Assembly (NCBI GenBank): GCA_017301995.1
Contig: JAFLEH010000033.1
Location: 1-64,000, forward strand
DNA from: Verrucomicrobiota bacterium
GTDB taxonomy: Bacteria > Verrucomicrobiota > Verrucomicrobiia > Verrucomicrobiales > Akkermansiaceae
DNA: 64,000 bases
Reading direction: 5' to 3'
In this document: piece by piece, positions 54,695-62,993 of the stretch
How positions within the stretch are numbered: position 1 is the first letter of the stretch
Layout of the letters: every line of letters begins with the position of its first letter
The notes under the pieces: model-generated
Seen by the model: the letters and a program-made list of their open reading frames with translations, nothing else
The model's database searches: none
What the model was told of the DNA's origin: nothing
Program-made: the position numbers and the translations under genes

Positions 54695-56848
54695 TCACTG
54701 GAATTCGCCGCGCCGTTCCTCGATGAGAACCAGCCAGTTCATCATCGTGATCGGGGGCAAGTCGGCCGGATGGGTGATGGGCCGCAAGTTCACCACAATC
54801 CGGTTGCGGTCCACCGAGAACCCGCTCCCTTTTTTGATGTCCAGCGGACGGGTCGGATTCGCGGCGTCCTCGCTGGCGAGCGATCCGATCTGGCCGGAAA
54901 CATCCACCGCAAGAGGATCAATATCGGCCCCGAACCTTTTTTCGGGCGCGAAGATCGAACACGGCGGATAATAGGTGCCGGATGGCGTGTAGCCGGATGG
55001 CGGGGTGGCCGCGGTTGTGTTGAAATCATCTCCGTAAAACAGCCGGAGATTCGTTACCAGCGAGAATCCCTTGGTGTACGCGCGCAAATCGTCGCACTCC
55101 AACAGAATCAGGCCGTAATCGAGATCGGTGCACGGAATCGACGGCCTGGTGAGCCGCACACTCCCCGTCGCGGTGGTGTAATCCACGTTGACCGCGATCG
55201 AATTGTTCACCGCGGGGCCGTCCGCCCCGAGTGCCGTCAGAAACGCCGGCATCCGTTCCGGATAGACCGCCACACAAATCTTGCCCGACTCCATCTGCTT
55301 GATCTCGAAGGGGAAACTCGGCCGGAAATAGCCCGCCTTGACCACGCCCACCAGCGGGTCTCCGAAACGGGCGTTGTTGAACGTAACCGACCCGCTCACA
55401 CCAGTCTGATAGGCATAGGTTCCATTCTTGCCGTAGGCCACGTCCACCACGGTCGTGCCAAAGTTGTAGGATTGGTTCTCGTTGCAAGCGAACAGATAGC
55501 CGGCGGGCAGGCCGGTTCCGGCTCCGGCCGTGAGCGAAATGTCCAGATTCTGGCGGACTCCGGATTTCAGATAGGAAAACCGCAGCTTCGTCGGCGTTTT
55601 GTTGGTGGTGCTGACGGCATCGGTGATATCCAGCCGCATGGCACTCTGGAGCGCGCCGACCGAATAGTTGTTCCAGGTTGTGGAGGACAGGGTGTTCGAT
55701 TCCGTGGAATGGCTGAGCCGGTCGAGGAAATCGGCGCCACGGTTGATGGCGACGAAGGCCGCGCGACCGCTCTCGGACGGCATCGAGACCGGGAAAAAGT
55801 AGTCCCCCTGGGTCAGTTGGTATTGCTCCCGCAGGCCGGGTGCCATCGGGTCGCCGGTGAACCCAAGGCCGCCCACCCGTGTGCCGCCGGATAGGGAGGC
55901 GCCGCGCCTCGTGGCCAGGGCCGGCAGCGCGGTATCGCCTTCCACCATGGCCTTGCCCACGAACACTCCGCCTTCGATGGTGGTGTGCTGCCATTCGCCG
56001 CCGGTCTCGTGCTCGCCGAGCGCCATGAACGACGACGCGGAAATCGCAAGCTGCGAGGGGATCTCGTAGATCGAAAGCACGAAGTTCCGTTTGGAGGTCA
56101 CCGCCAAGGTCGTGGCGGCGTCGTGCTCCGCCAAATCCATGGAGAACGCCCACCAATTCCGCTTTGCCACAAACGGTTGCCCGGGGCGCGCGTATCCGAA
56201 GTTGATGTTCGGATAGGTAATGACATTGGGATTCGGATAGGTGCCCACCGGCAGCGCTACCCCGCTTTGGGCCAAAGAGCCATAGACTTTCTTGGCGGAA
56301 ATGATCGGCCACGTCTTGTCGCGTGTGGATTCCGTGCTATCGGAGTCGCTCAGCGGCACAGGATAGCCCGTGCCCAGGCTCCGGTTCAGACCAGATGACA
56401 CATAGCCGGACTCGCCGCCCACAGCCTTGAAAATGTCGCTCACCGTCGCAAGTCCCGAGTCGCCGACATTGGCCCGGATCACGTTTGCCCCGCCCAAAGT
56501 CGTTTTCAGTTCGTTGGAAATCGACTGCCTGGCGTTCGCCAATGCCAGCGCGTCGCCGAAAATCTCCTGCCAGCGCAAGGGGTTGCTGGCCGTGGCACTC
56601 GCGTTCGAACCGTTCTGCATGGCGCGGATCGCGCGGTTCGGCGTCAGAGCCACGATCGCCCTCAGCACGGCATCCTCCTTTTCCGCGTAGTCGGTCTGCA
56701 ACTGGACGCTCGCCTGCACCGCGTGCGAGGACATCGCACGCTTGTAGGAGAACACCATCATGAGCAGAAGCGTGGTTCCGATCACGACCACCGTCATCAT
56801 CGAAACGTAGCCGCGGCGGAAACTAACATTCTTGGTTGTCGTTCTCAT
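54695..56848 (-). CDS. Large GspK/PilX-like pseudopilin-type protein
   Basis: A 717-residue protein with a type-III (prepilin) leader: FRRG, then YVSMMTVVVIGTTLLLMMVF, with cleavage expected after Gly and no Glu at mature position 5. Lack of Glu5 and a very large C-terminal domain are features of GspK, the tip pseudopilin of type II secretion. The rest is Ser/Thr/Gly-rich and beta-like (ALGEHETGGEWQHTTIEGG, then GVFVGKAMVEG). It is last in a three-gene operon: its ATG at 56,848 overlaps the preceding stop (ATGA). It may be related to the Verru_Chthon cassette protein A family, but I could not verify that. Confidence 0.75.
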   Translation of the reverse strand: MRTTTKNVSFRRGYVSMMTVVVIGTTLLLMMVFSYKRAMSSHAVQASVQLQTDYAEKEDAVLRAIVALTPNRAIRAMQNGSNASATASNPLRWQEIFGDALALANARQSISNELKTTLGGANVIRANVGDSGLATVSDIFKAVGGESGYVSSGLNRSLGTGYPVPLSDSDSTESTRDKTWPIISAKKVYGSLAQSGVALPVGTYPNPNVITYPNINFGYARPGQPFVAKRNWWAFSMDLAEHDAATTLAVTSKRNFVLSIYEIPSQLAISASSFMALGEHETGGEWQHTTIEGGVFVGKAMVEGDTALPALATRRGASLSGGTRVGGLGFTGDPMAPGLREQYQLTQGDYFFPVSMPSESGRAAFVAINRGADFLDRLSHSTESNTLSSTTWNNYSVGALQSAMRLDITDAVSTTNKTPTKLRFSYLKSGVRQNLDISLTAGAGTGLPAGYLFACNENQSYNFGTTVVDVAYGKNGTYAYQTGVSGSVTFNNARFGDPLVGVVKAGYFRPSFPFEIKQMESGKICVAVYPERMPAFLTALGADGPAVNNSIAVNVDYTTATGSVRLTRPSIPCTDLDYGLILLECDDLRAYTKGFSLVTNLRLFYGDDFNTTAATPPSGYTPSGTYYPPCSIFAPEKRFGADIDPLAVDVSGQIGSLASEDAANPTRPLDIKKGSGFSVDRNRIVVNLRPITHPADLPPITMMNWLVLIEERRGEFQ

Positions 56849-57375
56849 TGTCCCATGGTTCCCGAATAAGTGATGACCTCGCCATTGGGGCCGGTGAGAG
56901 TCATGCGCAAGATCCCGTTCTCCACCGCGAACGTGATATTCCTCGCCTGCTTGGTGACAAACCACTGGGGGGTTCCCAGCGAACCGCTCACCGGCACAAG
57001 GTAGTAGTAGAGCGCCTTGCCCGATCCGCGGTCCTCAAAAGAAAGGATCGAGGCCCGAATCGATCCGTCCGGCAAGCGAAAGTTCATCACCAGCACCGGA
57101 GCCCCGCTTGTGGTGGGATTGCTGCCGGACAAGGCGTCGGCCACCGAAGCGTGAAGCCGGAACCGCTCGGCCTTGCCCACCATCCGGCCCACGTGCATGT
57201 TGATCAAGGGCGCCTCCTCAGTCAGGAACGTCTGCGCCCCGAAAATCTTCATGAACGAAAGCTGCTGATTCACGAGTGTCAGCGAAATCGCGGCCACGGC
57301 GAGCCCGCCGGTGATCGCCAGCGCCAGTTCGAACAGTGTGAACCCGCGGTTCACGCGCTTTGCCGTAACGTTCAT
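56845..57375 (-). CDS. Prepilin-like protein with Glu5 (PilW/GspJ-like)
   Basis: A 176-residue protein with a classical prepilin N-terminus: KRVNRG then FTLFELALAITGGLAVAAI, Gly at -1, Phe at +1 and Glu at +5. The periplasmic domain is about 140 residues with MHVGRMVGKAERFRL and YYYLVPVSG. Length and leader fit minor pseudopilins of type II secretion or type IV pili. The start at 57,375 overlaps the preceding stop and its own stop overlaps the next start (ATGA both times), so the three genes are translationally coupled. No major pilin, ATPase, secretin or prepilin peptidase gene is in the window. Confidence 0.85.
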   Translation of the reverse strand: MNVTAKRVNRGFTLFELALAITGGLAVAAISLTLVNQQLSFMKIFGAQTFLTEEAPLINMHVGRMVGKAERFRLHASVADALSGSNPTTSGAPVLVMNFRLPDGSIRASILSFEDRGSGKALYYYLVPVSGSLGTPQWFVTKQARNITFAVENGILRMTLTGPNGEVITYSGTMGQ

Positions 57376-57863
57376 TGGGATCGGATCACGGTTCGGGATT
57401 TGGCGTAGGTCCGCCCACCTATCTGATAGGTAAGGACGCTTTGAACCTTCCACACCTTGAGACTGGCGGGGTTTGTCAGGACCGTCCCGGAGCCCCCGTC
57501 GATCGGATAATTGTTGGAATCCGCCATCCGGGTGCGGGTGACCATTCCCATCACCGGCACGCCGCCCGGCAGACGGCCCACCTCCACGCTGGTCGCACTC
57601 ACGTTCGGATAGACCGGCCATGGCGATCCCGAATTCGCCGTCAGGGTGGCGAATGGAACGCGTTCCGCATATGAACGTTCGTAGGACAGATAGGCGTCGG
57701 TGAGCGACTGCTGCAACGCCCACTGGCGGGGAGCGACGATGTTGAGGGAAAGCTGGAGCATGATCAGCCCCACCACGGTCAGGATCGAGAGTGCGACGGT
57801 CATCTCGATCAATGCCATACCCCGGTGCGGTCCGGGCTTGCCCCGGCGGGAAAAACAGGCCAA
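57372..57863 (-). CDS. Prepilin-like protein with Glu5 (PilV/GspI-like)
   Basis: A 163-residue protein starting at TTG 57,863, the only plausible start that keeps a full leader (LACFSRRGKPGPHRG). Mature MALIEMTVALSILTVVGLIM has Glu at +5. The ATG at 57,818 would remove Gly(-1) and the leader, so I reject it. The C-terminal part is short and beta-rich (ASLKVWKVQSVLTYQIGGR). It is first in the coupled operon with the two downstream prepilin-like genes. The start lies only 9 bp from the GTG of the divergent gene at 57,873, which leaves almost no room for two promoters between them. Confidence 0.78.
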   Translation of the reverse strand: MACFSRRGKPGPHRGMALIEMTVALSILTVVGLIMLQLSLNIVAPRQWALQQSLTDAYLSYERSYAERVPFATLTANSGSPWPVYPNVSATSVEVGRLPGGVPVMGMVTRTRMADSNNYPIDGGSGTVLTNPASLKVWKVQSVLTYQIGGRTYAKSRTVIRSQ

Positions 57864-57872
57864 CGTTCTGCC

Positions 57873-58469
57873 GTGTCCGGCATCCTCCGCATTTCCACCC
57901 TCTGCCTGGCGGCTTTCATGGCCGCCGTGATGCCCGTGGCCGCTCAGAACCTCATCGAGCCCCCCTTCGGCCTGCGCTGGGGCGATTCTCCGGAAAAGCT
58001 GATATCTTGGGCGTCCAGACATTCGCTGGACCTTACCATCAGCCTGCCCGGCGATCAACCGAAATTGCGGGTTTTGAAAATCGAGCCCCGCAAGGGATTT
58101 CTTCCGGAGTCCAAGGCATCCGCGGTGGAAGCCCGGTTCCTCGGCGGCAGGCTGTTCGAGTTTACGGTCCACTATACCGACCCGGAAGTGTCGGCGGACA
58201 CCATGCGGACCCGATTCGACGACCTCCGGAAGCAGGTCGCAAATGAGCACGGACCGCTGCTGCCCAACCAGCAGCAGCAATCGGTCGAGGACCATTTCGT
58301 AACTCGTAAGCAATCGTTTCATCGGGAACCGGTTAAAGGATTGTTTCTGCTGCTGGCTTTCACCGAAGTGGAGGACCAGTTGAGAAAATCCCGGGAGGCT
58401 CGTTTTTCTCTGGTTTACCGCAACGACAACCTGAGACGGGAGTTGCAGGAGGAGAAGAAAGAGCCCTAG
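57873..58469 (+). CDS. Small secreted protein, unknown function
   Basis: A 198-residue protein on the opposite strand, between the prepilin operon and the three-gene cassette. A GTG start at 57,873 gives MSGILRISTLCLAAFMAA and a signal cleavage near VAAQ; a GTG at 57,825 would add 16 residues and overlap the prepilin leader. The mature part begins NLIEPPFGLRWGDSPEKLI, a pattern seen in many small secreted proteins of uncharacterised function, and is otherwise charged with a helical C-terminus. It ends one base before the convergent cassette gene. I do not recognise a family. Confidence 0.68.
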   Translation: MSGILRISTLCLAAFMAAVMPVAAQNLIEPPFGLRWGDSPEKLISWASRHSLDLTISLPGDQPKLRVLKIEPRKGFLPESKASAVEARFLGGRLFEFTVHYTDPEVSADTMRTRFDDLRKQVANEHGPLLPNQQQQSVEDHFVTRKQSFHREPVKGLFLLLAFTEVEDQLRKSREARFSLVYRNDNLRRELQEEKKEP

Positions 58470-58470
58470 A

Positions 58471-59502
58471 TCATTCGTAAGTCGTGAAACTCCCGTTGAG
58501 ACGGAGGGTCAGGTTGACGTCGAAGCTCACGTAGGCCAGACGGTCCAGCCCGAAAGGCGTGGAGGTTAGCAGTTCCATCGTCCAGCGTCCGTCCGAATCG
58601 AAAATGGAATCGTAATCCCGAAGTACCAGCACGCGATCCTGGGGGACGCTGTCCGTGACCACCACCGACGATCCGGGAACCACGGTTCCCGTGACTCCGA
58701 GCTGGGGATCGCCCTTGTAAACCTGCGCGTAGGTCGTCGAGGACGGATAAAGATCGTTGGCCGTAAGGGTCACTGCGGGCATTTTCAGCCGATAGGTCTG
58801 GCCTTGGACGAGTCCCGAGATCGAGCCATCGGCCACCGGCCAGATCTGGATGAACTTCGAGGCCAACTGGGACTCGGGAGCCTGGTAGTCCTCCAGCGAA
58901 AATACCGAGAACCGCTCCTCTCCCCTCACCTTCGCGCGATCGGCTCCAGGTATGGAAGTGAGCGAGTAGGTCAGCGTGCGGGTGCCATTGCTGGTCAGGG
59001 TGGCCTGCGAGTACAAGGTCGCCTGCGTGCGGTCGATATCAATGCCCGTGCCTCCGGCGCCGTACGCCTGCACATGGCGCAGGAGCTTGACGCTTTTCGA
59101 CGCTTCGGGATCGGTTTCCCCGCTAAGCAGGCCCGACACATTGATGGTTACGAAGAACGGCCGATCCGCGCGGGTGCGGGGAATCAGCGTGTACGGGTCC
59201 TCGGAGCGAACAACCACACTGGCGACCGGAACGTAAGTACCGACGTATTTGCTGTCCAGCAGGTAACTGGTGAGCGGTGAGGATTTCACGGTCCACAATT
59301 CGAACCTCGCTCCACCCGGGTCGATCGCCAACGGCGAGAGCGTGCCGCTTCCGGTACTGGCCGCCGCCACCGACATGTCCCATTGGACCCCGGACGGAAG
59401 CTGCACCTGGCGGATGAAATTGGTGTAGGTGACGGTTTGGGCCGCCAGCCACGCCTGGCTTGCGAGAAAAACCGCCAACCCGCGGAATAGTATGGCGATC
59501 AT
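58471..59502 (-). CDS. Cassette 1, gene C: exported 343-residue protein, unknown family
   Basis: A secreted protein (signal peptide MIAILFRGLAVFLASQAWLA) with a beta-rich mature part. Its paralogue at 61,962 has the same length (343 aa) and is very similar throughout. Conserved blocks: FIRQVQ(L/V)PSGVQWDMSV, RFELWTVKSSPLTSYLLDS, PRTRADRPF, VKLLRHVQ-YGAGGTG, SIPGADRAKVRGEERFSVF (with one S/T-V variation) and the C-terminal FG(L/I)DRLAYV, ending TTYE. No catalytic motif is evident. Its ATG overlaps the stop of cassette gene B (ATGA at 59,499-59,502), so translation is coupled. I recognise no named family; it may be part of a surface assembly. Confidence 0.82.
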   Translation of the reverse strand: MIAILFRGLAVFLASQAWLAAQTVTYTNFIRQVQLPSGVQWDMSVAAASTGSGTLSPLAIDPGGARFELWTVKSSPLTSYLLDSKYVGTYVPVASVVVRSEDPYTLIPRTRADRPFFVTINVSGLLSGETDPEASKSVKLLRHVQAYGAGGTGIDIDRTQATLYSQATLTSNGTRTLTYSLTSIPGADRAKVRGEERFSVFSLEDYQAPESQLASKFIQIWPVADGSISGLVQGQTYRLKMPAVTLTANDLYPSSTTYAQVYKGDPQLGVTGTVVPGSSVVVTDSVPQDRVLVLRDYDSIFDSDGRWTMELLTSTPFGLDRLAYVSFDVNLTLRLNGSFTTYE

Positions 59503-60047
59503 GGTTTTGTTGCGGCTTTGGGTTGCGGTGTCTTCGGCGGGAGCACCGAAATCGGCCCGCCCTGATAAGTGGCGATCACGAGATTGGCGGATTCGGTGAT
59601 CCGTTTCCGGGTATCTTCGGCGATAACCTCGTTACCCTCGGCCTGGCTACGGGATACCTCCACGGTGGTGATCCATGCACGATTGCGAGTGAAGAAATCC
59701 ATCCACGGCACCAGCTTGGCGCCCGGCTTGATCTTGCTCCGGTCGCTCATCGACTCGGGCTGCATGAGAATCGCCCGTTTGGGCACGAGGGTCGCATAGC
59801 CTCCGAAGCAAATCACATCGGACTCGGCCAGAATGTCCTTCGGCCGATTGACCACCGAAGGATCCTCGCCCTTGGCCGGTTCCATGTTTTTCATGGGGTC
59901 GTTCTGCGAGACTTTCCGCAGTTTCTGTACCAACTGGTCGTGGGTGGCCGCGTCGCGCATCTGCGGTTGATCCGCCCGCGCCATCTGGATGCAGCCCAAC
60001 ACGAGAACCGCCGCCGCCATTCCGAATCTTTGCGTTGTCGTTTTCAT
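59499..60047 (-). CDS. Cassette 1, gene B: exported 182-residue protein, unknown family
   Basis: A secreted protein with a signal peptide ending near QMARA. The paralogue at 62,990 is 180 aa. Shared blocks: (Q/P)xMRDAATH(D/E)QL at the mature N-terminus, ESDVICFGG versus RSDLLCHGG around a single conserved Cys, ATLVPKRAIL, AWITTVEVS versus EWITTVEVT and the C-terminal ATYQGGPISVL versus ATFLGGPISVL. The region after MRDAATH and the tails diverge. Both its start and its stop overlap the neighbours by ATGA. No function is recognised. Confidence 0.82.
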   Translation of the reverse strand: MKTTTQRFGMAAAVLVLGCIQMARADQPQMRDAATHDQLVQKLRKVSQNDPMKNMEPAKGEDPSVVNRPKDILAESDVICFGGYATLVPKRAILMQPESMSDRSKIKPGAKLVPWMDFFTRNRAWITTVEVSRSQAEGNEVIAEDTRKRITESANLVIATYQGGPISVLPPKTPQPKAATKP

Positions 60048-60778
60048 GATTTTCGGAAGGTTACCAGCATGACAAGGTCCTGAAGGTCATAGCCGATGTC
60101 GCTTTTGTCGGTGTGGGTGAGTTCCATGAATACGATCACGTCCATGGGGCCGATCTTGACCTTGCCACTGGCGTCCAGATAGGGGCGTACGAAGCTCTCC
60201 AGAGAAGGGGCGTTGTAGTCCGGGACATTCGGCGGCGGAGTACTCCCGTTGACCAATGTCCTCACGTTGTCACCGCTCAGCGAGGTGTAGAATGTGCTCC
60301 AGGAGTTGTTGTAATAGTATTGCCCGCCGAAATACATCGGCTTGAGCTTGGTCACGGAGTAAGTCTTGATGATCCCCTGCTGTTGGACGATGGTGTCGGT
60401 GTTCTTGCCGTCGAAGATCGTGCTCCAACTGGTGGATCCGTTGTACCGGAGTTTTCCGGCGGTGCGGATGTAAACGATCTTGCCGTAGTTGTCCTGGGTG
60501 GTAACCCCGGCACCGAGGATCCGGATGTCGCAGATCAGGTTCTCCTTGGGAGTCACCGTGGCGGGAGGGGTCACCGTCACGAAGTCCTCGACCACGGAGG
60601 GATAGTTGATACCCCATGTCAGGGTGGGCTTGGTTCCCGTCTGCACGACCGTCGGGAAAGCCGTCAGGCTCCCGGTCGGAATCGACGGGTTGGTGGATTG
60701 GCCGGACGCGCCGCCGACGGTCGCGAGAGCGACCACGGCCAGAACCGCGCCCAAAGAGGCGGTTGGTTTCGTTTTCAT
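60044..60778 (-). CDS. Cassette 1, gene A: exported 244-residue protein, unknown family
   Basis: A secreted protein with signal peptide MKTKPTASLGAVLAVVALAT, then a beta-rich mature part beginning near SIPTGSLTAFPTVVQTGTKP. It is first in the cassette. Its paralogue at 63,539 shares the C-terminal 135 residues almost completely, for example YYYNNSWSTFYTSL, DNVRTLVNG, NVPDYNAPSLESFVRPYLD, KVKIGPMDVIVFMELTH and DLQDLVMLVTFRKS, making it the best conserved of the three proteins. The extracytoplasmic part has many Tyr/Trp and no Cys pairs. It overlaps gene B by ATGA. Confidence 0.83.
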   Translation of the reverse strand: MKTKPTASLGAVLAVVALATVGGASGQSTNPSIPTGSLTAFPTVVQTGTKPTLTWGINYPSVVEDFVTVTPPATVTPKENLICDIRILGAGVTTQDNYGKIVYIRTAGKLRYNGSTSWSTIFDGKNTDTIVQQQGIIKTYSVTKLKPMYFGGQYYYNNSWSTFYTSLSGDNVRTLVNGSTPPPNVPDYNAPSLESFVRPYLDASGKVKIGPMDVIVFMELTHTDKSDIGYDLQDLVMLVTFRKS

Positions 60779-60927
60779 GCTAGGGTGTCTGTTGGATCAC
60801 CGGGCCGACCATCGCGCCTGACGTCCGCCGGGTGAAGCGGATGGGGCGTTGGGGTGAAGGTTGGCGGAAGGTGACCGGGTGCGATTTCAGAGGGTGGGTG
60901 TTGAACAGCGAATATCAGGGTGAGATT

Positions 60928-61734
60928 CTAACGGGAGCCGCCGGGTGTTGTCTCCCGCGGAGAGAGCCAATCGCGCCAAGGACCGCTTGGCACCTGGCGG
61001 TCACGGACAAATCGCCATTGCACGCGATCGCCGCTGTGGAATCCCAAATAATCCCGCACCGCAGGGCTAAGATCGATGCCCGCGGACTGGTTCCGGTTGG
61101 CGCGCGGCGGCTCGGAGCCGAAAACATATTGCCAGTGGTCGGTTTCGAAAGGCCCCACATCCTCCCACTGGGCGTACGCCACTTTTCCTTCGTAGTGGAC
61201 CGCCACCCACTTTCCTTTGCATACGGAAATCCCGTCGCCCCGGAAACTTTCCCAGAACCATGGAATCACCTCGGACGCCTCCGGGCGGTGCATCCCTCCC
61301 GAAGCCACATCGTTGTAGGGCAGCGCGACGTAAAACGGGTTCATCTGCGGCACAAACCCCTCCGGGACCCAACCGGAACGGTGATCCGGATCGTCGTAGC
61401 CGCCAAAATTGGCCACCCAGTTCTGATCCCAGGCGCTCATGCTGTTCGGGGTCGGATTGTTTTCCGATGGCTTCTCGCCAATCCAGAACACGGTGCCCAC
61501 CACATTGCGTTTCCACGGAGTTGCCGCCCGGATCGGTTCTCGGGATTGCTCCTGCACCACGCGCGCCGCGGCTGGCACCCCGAACGGATCGCTCAATCCG
61601 GGCAATGCCTCGCGTCGATCCTCGAGAAAACGGTCATGCACCCCAGCCAGCCGGTCCGACAAACGGGCCGCCAACGCTGGCCCCGTAAGGAGCAGGCCGC
61701 ACAAGCTGACCGATATTGCGAGGTGTCGTTTCAT
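60928..61734 (-). CDS. Exported RlpA-like double-psi beta-barrel protein
   Basis: A 268-residue protein with signal peptide MKRHLAISVSLCGLLLTGPALA. Its C-terminal half resembles the double-psi beta-barrel of RlpA-type proteins: AQWEDVGPF matches the DRGPF element and AGIDLSPAVRDYLG matches the IDLSxAAAxxLG element. The substrate-site Asp is in DVGPF. RlpA-like proteins bind or cleave peptidoglycan glycans, so this one may open or remodel the wall. It lies between the two copies of the three-gene cassette on the same strand, upstream of the cassette-1 gene A with 149 bp between. The N-terminal half is unique. Confidence 0.72.
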   Translation of the reverse strand: MKRHLAISVSLCGLLLTGPALAARLSDRLAGVHDRFLEDRREALPGLSDPFGVPAAARVVQEQSREPIRAATPWKRNVVGTVFWIGEKPSENNPTPNSMSAWDQNWVANFGGYDDPDHRSGWVPEGFVPQMNPFYVALPYNDVASGGMHRPEASEVIPWFWESFRGDGISVCKGKWVAVHYEGKVAYAQWEDVGPFETDHWQYVFGSEPPRANRNQSAGIDLSPAVRDYLGFHSGDRVQWRFVRDRQVPSGPWRDWLSPRETTPGGSR

Positions 61735-61961
61735 CCTTGGGTTCAGCACCCCCGCGGTTCTTGCGGTTGGTGATAGGCCGAAGGTAAACAATCCGGATCG
61801 GTTTACAAGAAAAATTTTAGGTTTTTTGACATTTTTTCAAAATTTAACCTTTCTTAAGGACTTTCCACCGATCGCTTGCGGCTCTAGCACCCGAAAAGGA
61901 TCAAAAAACCGATCATTCCCTCGCTTGCTCCACCCAGCAGGCATCCTCCGGGGCGGATGAA
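61735..61961. other. A+T-rich intergenic segment between the RlpA-like gene and cassette 2
   Basis: Positions 61,801-61,860 are the most A+T-rich stretch of the right half of the window (runs of A and T). On the minus strand a TTGAAA to TAAAAT pair (61,840 down to about 61,814) could be a promoter for the RlpA-like gene, although the spacer is 15 bp, shorter than usual. A weak copy of the regulator-box pattern (TTTAAC then TTAAGG, 11 bp apart) starts at 61,843. Confidence 0.4.
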
Positions 61962-62993
61962 TCACTCGTAAGTGGTCACCATGCCGTTCACCTTGAGGGT
62001 GAGCTTCACGTCAAAGGTGACATAGGCCAGCCGGTCAATACCGAACGGGGTCTCGGTGAGCAATTCCAGAGTCCATGTCCCATCTCGCTCGAAGATGTTG
62101 CCATAGTCCTTGACGGCGAGCACCCGACTTTGGGGCACCGTGTCGTTGACCACCAACATGGATCCCGGAACCACCGTGCCGGTCGTTCCGAGGCTGGCTG
62201 CGCCCGGATAAACCTGCGCATAGGTCTTCGAAGAAGGATAGAGATCGTTGAGGGTGAAGGTCAGCGGAGGACATGCCACCCGGATCTTCTCGCCCTCCCG
62301 GATGCCGGAGATCGATCCGTCGGCCACCGGCCAAATCTGCACGGTTTGCGCGGCCAGTTGGCCTGCGGGCGCTTGGTAATCCTCCAGGGAAAACACGGAA
62401 AAACGCTCCTCGCCGCGAACCTTGGCACGGTCCGCTCCGGGAACCGAGGTGATCGAATAATTCAGGGTCTGCGTTCCGTTCTGGCTCACCGACACTTGGG
62501 AAAGCAACGTCGCTTGGGTCCGGTCGAGGTTGACGCCGGTGCCGCCCGCCCCGTAGGATTGGACATGGCGCAGGAGGTTCACGCTCTTGGCGGCAGCCGG
62601 GTCGGTCGCGCCGCCGAGCAAATTGGACACCGCCACCGTCACGGTGAACGGACGGTCCGCGCGGGTCCTTGGCATGACCGCGTAGGGGTCCTCGGTCTTG
62701 ATCGAGACCTCGGCGGCCGGGATGTAGGCACCGACGAACTGCGAGTCCAGCAGATAGCTGGTAAGAGGCGAGGATTTGACAGTCCAAAGCTCAAACCGGG
62801 AACCTGAACTGTCCACCGGCAGAGGCGACATCGAACCGCCGTTGGAACTCGCCGCAGCCACCGACATGTCCCATTGGACACCGGACGGGACCTGGACCTG
62901 CCGGATGAAATTCACGAACGCCGGTTGGTCGTCCGCCCGCAAAACCACGGCGGCACAAAACAAACACACCGTCATTTGGATGAAGTTTCTCAT
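61962..62993 (-). CDS. Cassette 2, gene C: exported 343-residue protein, unknown family
   Basis: The paralogue of the gene at 58,471, with signal peptide MRNFIQMTVCLFCAAVVLRA. It has the same length and the same conserved blocks (VPSGVQWDMSV, RFELWTVKSSPLTSYLLDS, PRTRADRPF, GADRAKVRGEERFSVF, FGIDRLAYV) but different surface segments, such as SNGGSMSPL in place of STGSGTLSPL. The start at 62,993 overlaps the gene B stop (ATGA). An in-frame extension to 63,197 would run into gene B and is rejected. Confidence 0.82.
   Translation of the reverse strand: MRNFIQMTVCLFCAAVVLRADDQPAFVNFIRQVQVPSGVQWDMSVAAASSNGGSMSPLPVDSSGSRFELWTVKSSPLTSYLLDSQFVGAYIPAAEVSIKTEDPYAVMPRTRADRPFTVTVAVSNLLGGATDPAAAKSVNLLRHVQSYGAGGTGVNLDRTQATLLSQVSVSQNGTQTLNYSITSVPGADRAKVRGEERFSVFSLEDYQAPAGQLAAQTVQIWPVADGSISGIREGEKIRVACPPLTFTLNDLYPSSKTYAQVYPGAASLGTTGTVVPGSMLVVNDTVPQSRVLAVKDYGNIFERDGTWTLELLTETPFGIDRLAYVTFDVKLTLKVNGMVTTYE

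Noticed and set aside
57816..57818. ATG 57,818 as start of the first prepilin-like gene
   Set aside because: It would remove the whole leader and Gly(-1) although Glu falls exactly at +5 when the leader is kept; TTG 57,863 fits better.
54695..58322. Naming the prepilin trio as the known Verru_Chthon cassette (proteins A-D)
   Set aside because: Length, number of genes and sequences do not clearly match what I remember of those families; kept only as an alternative.
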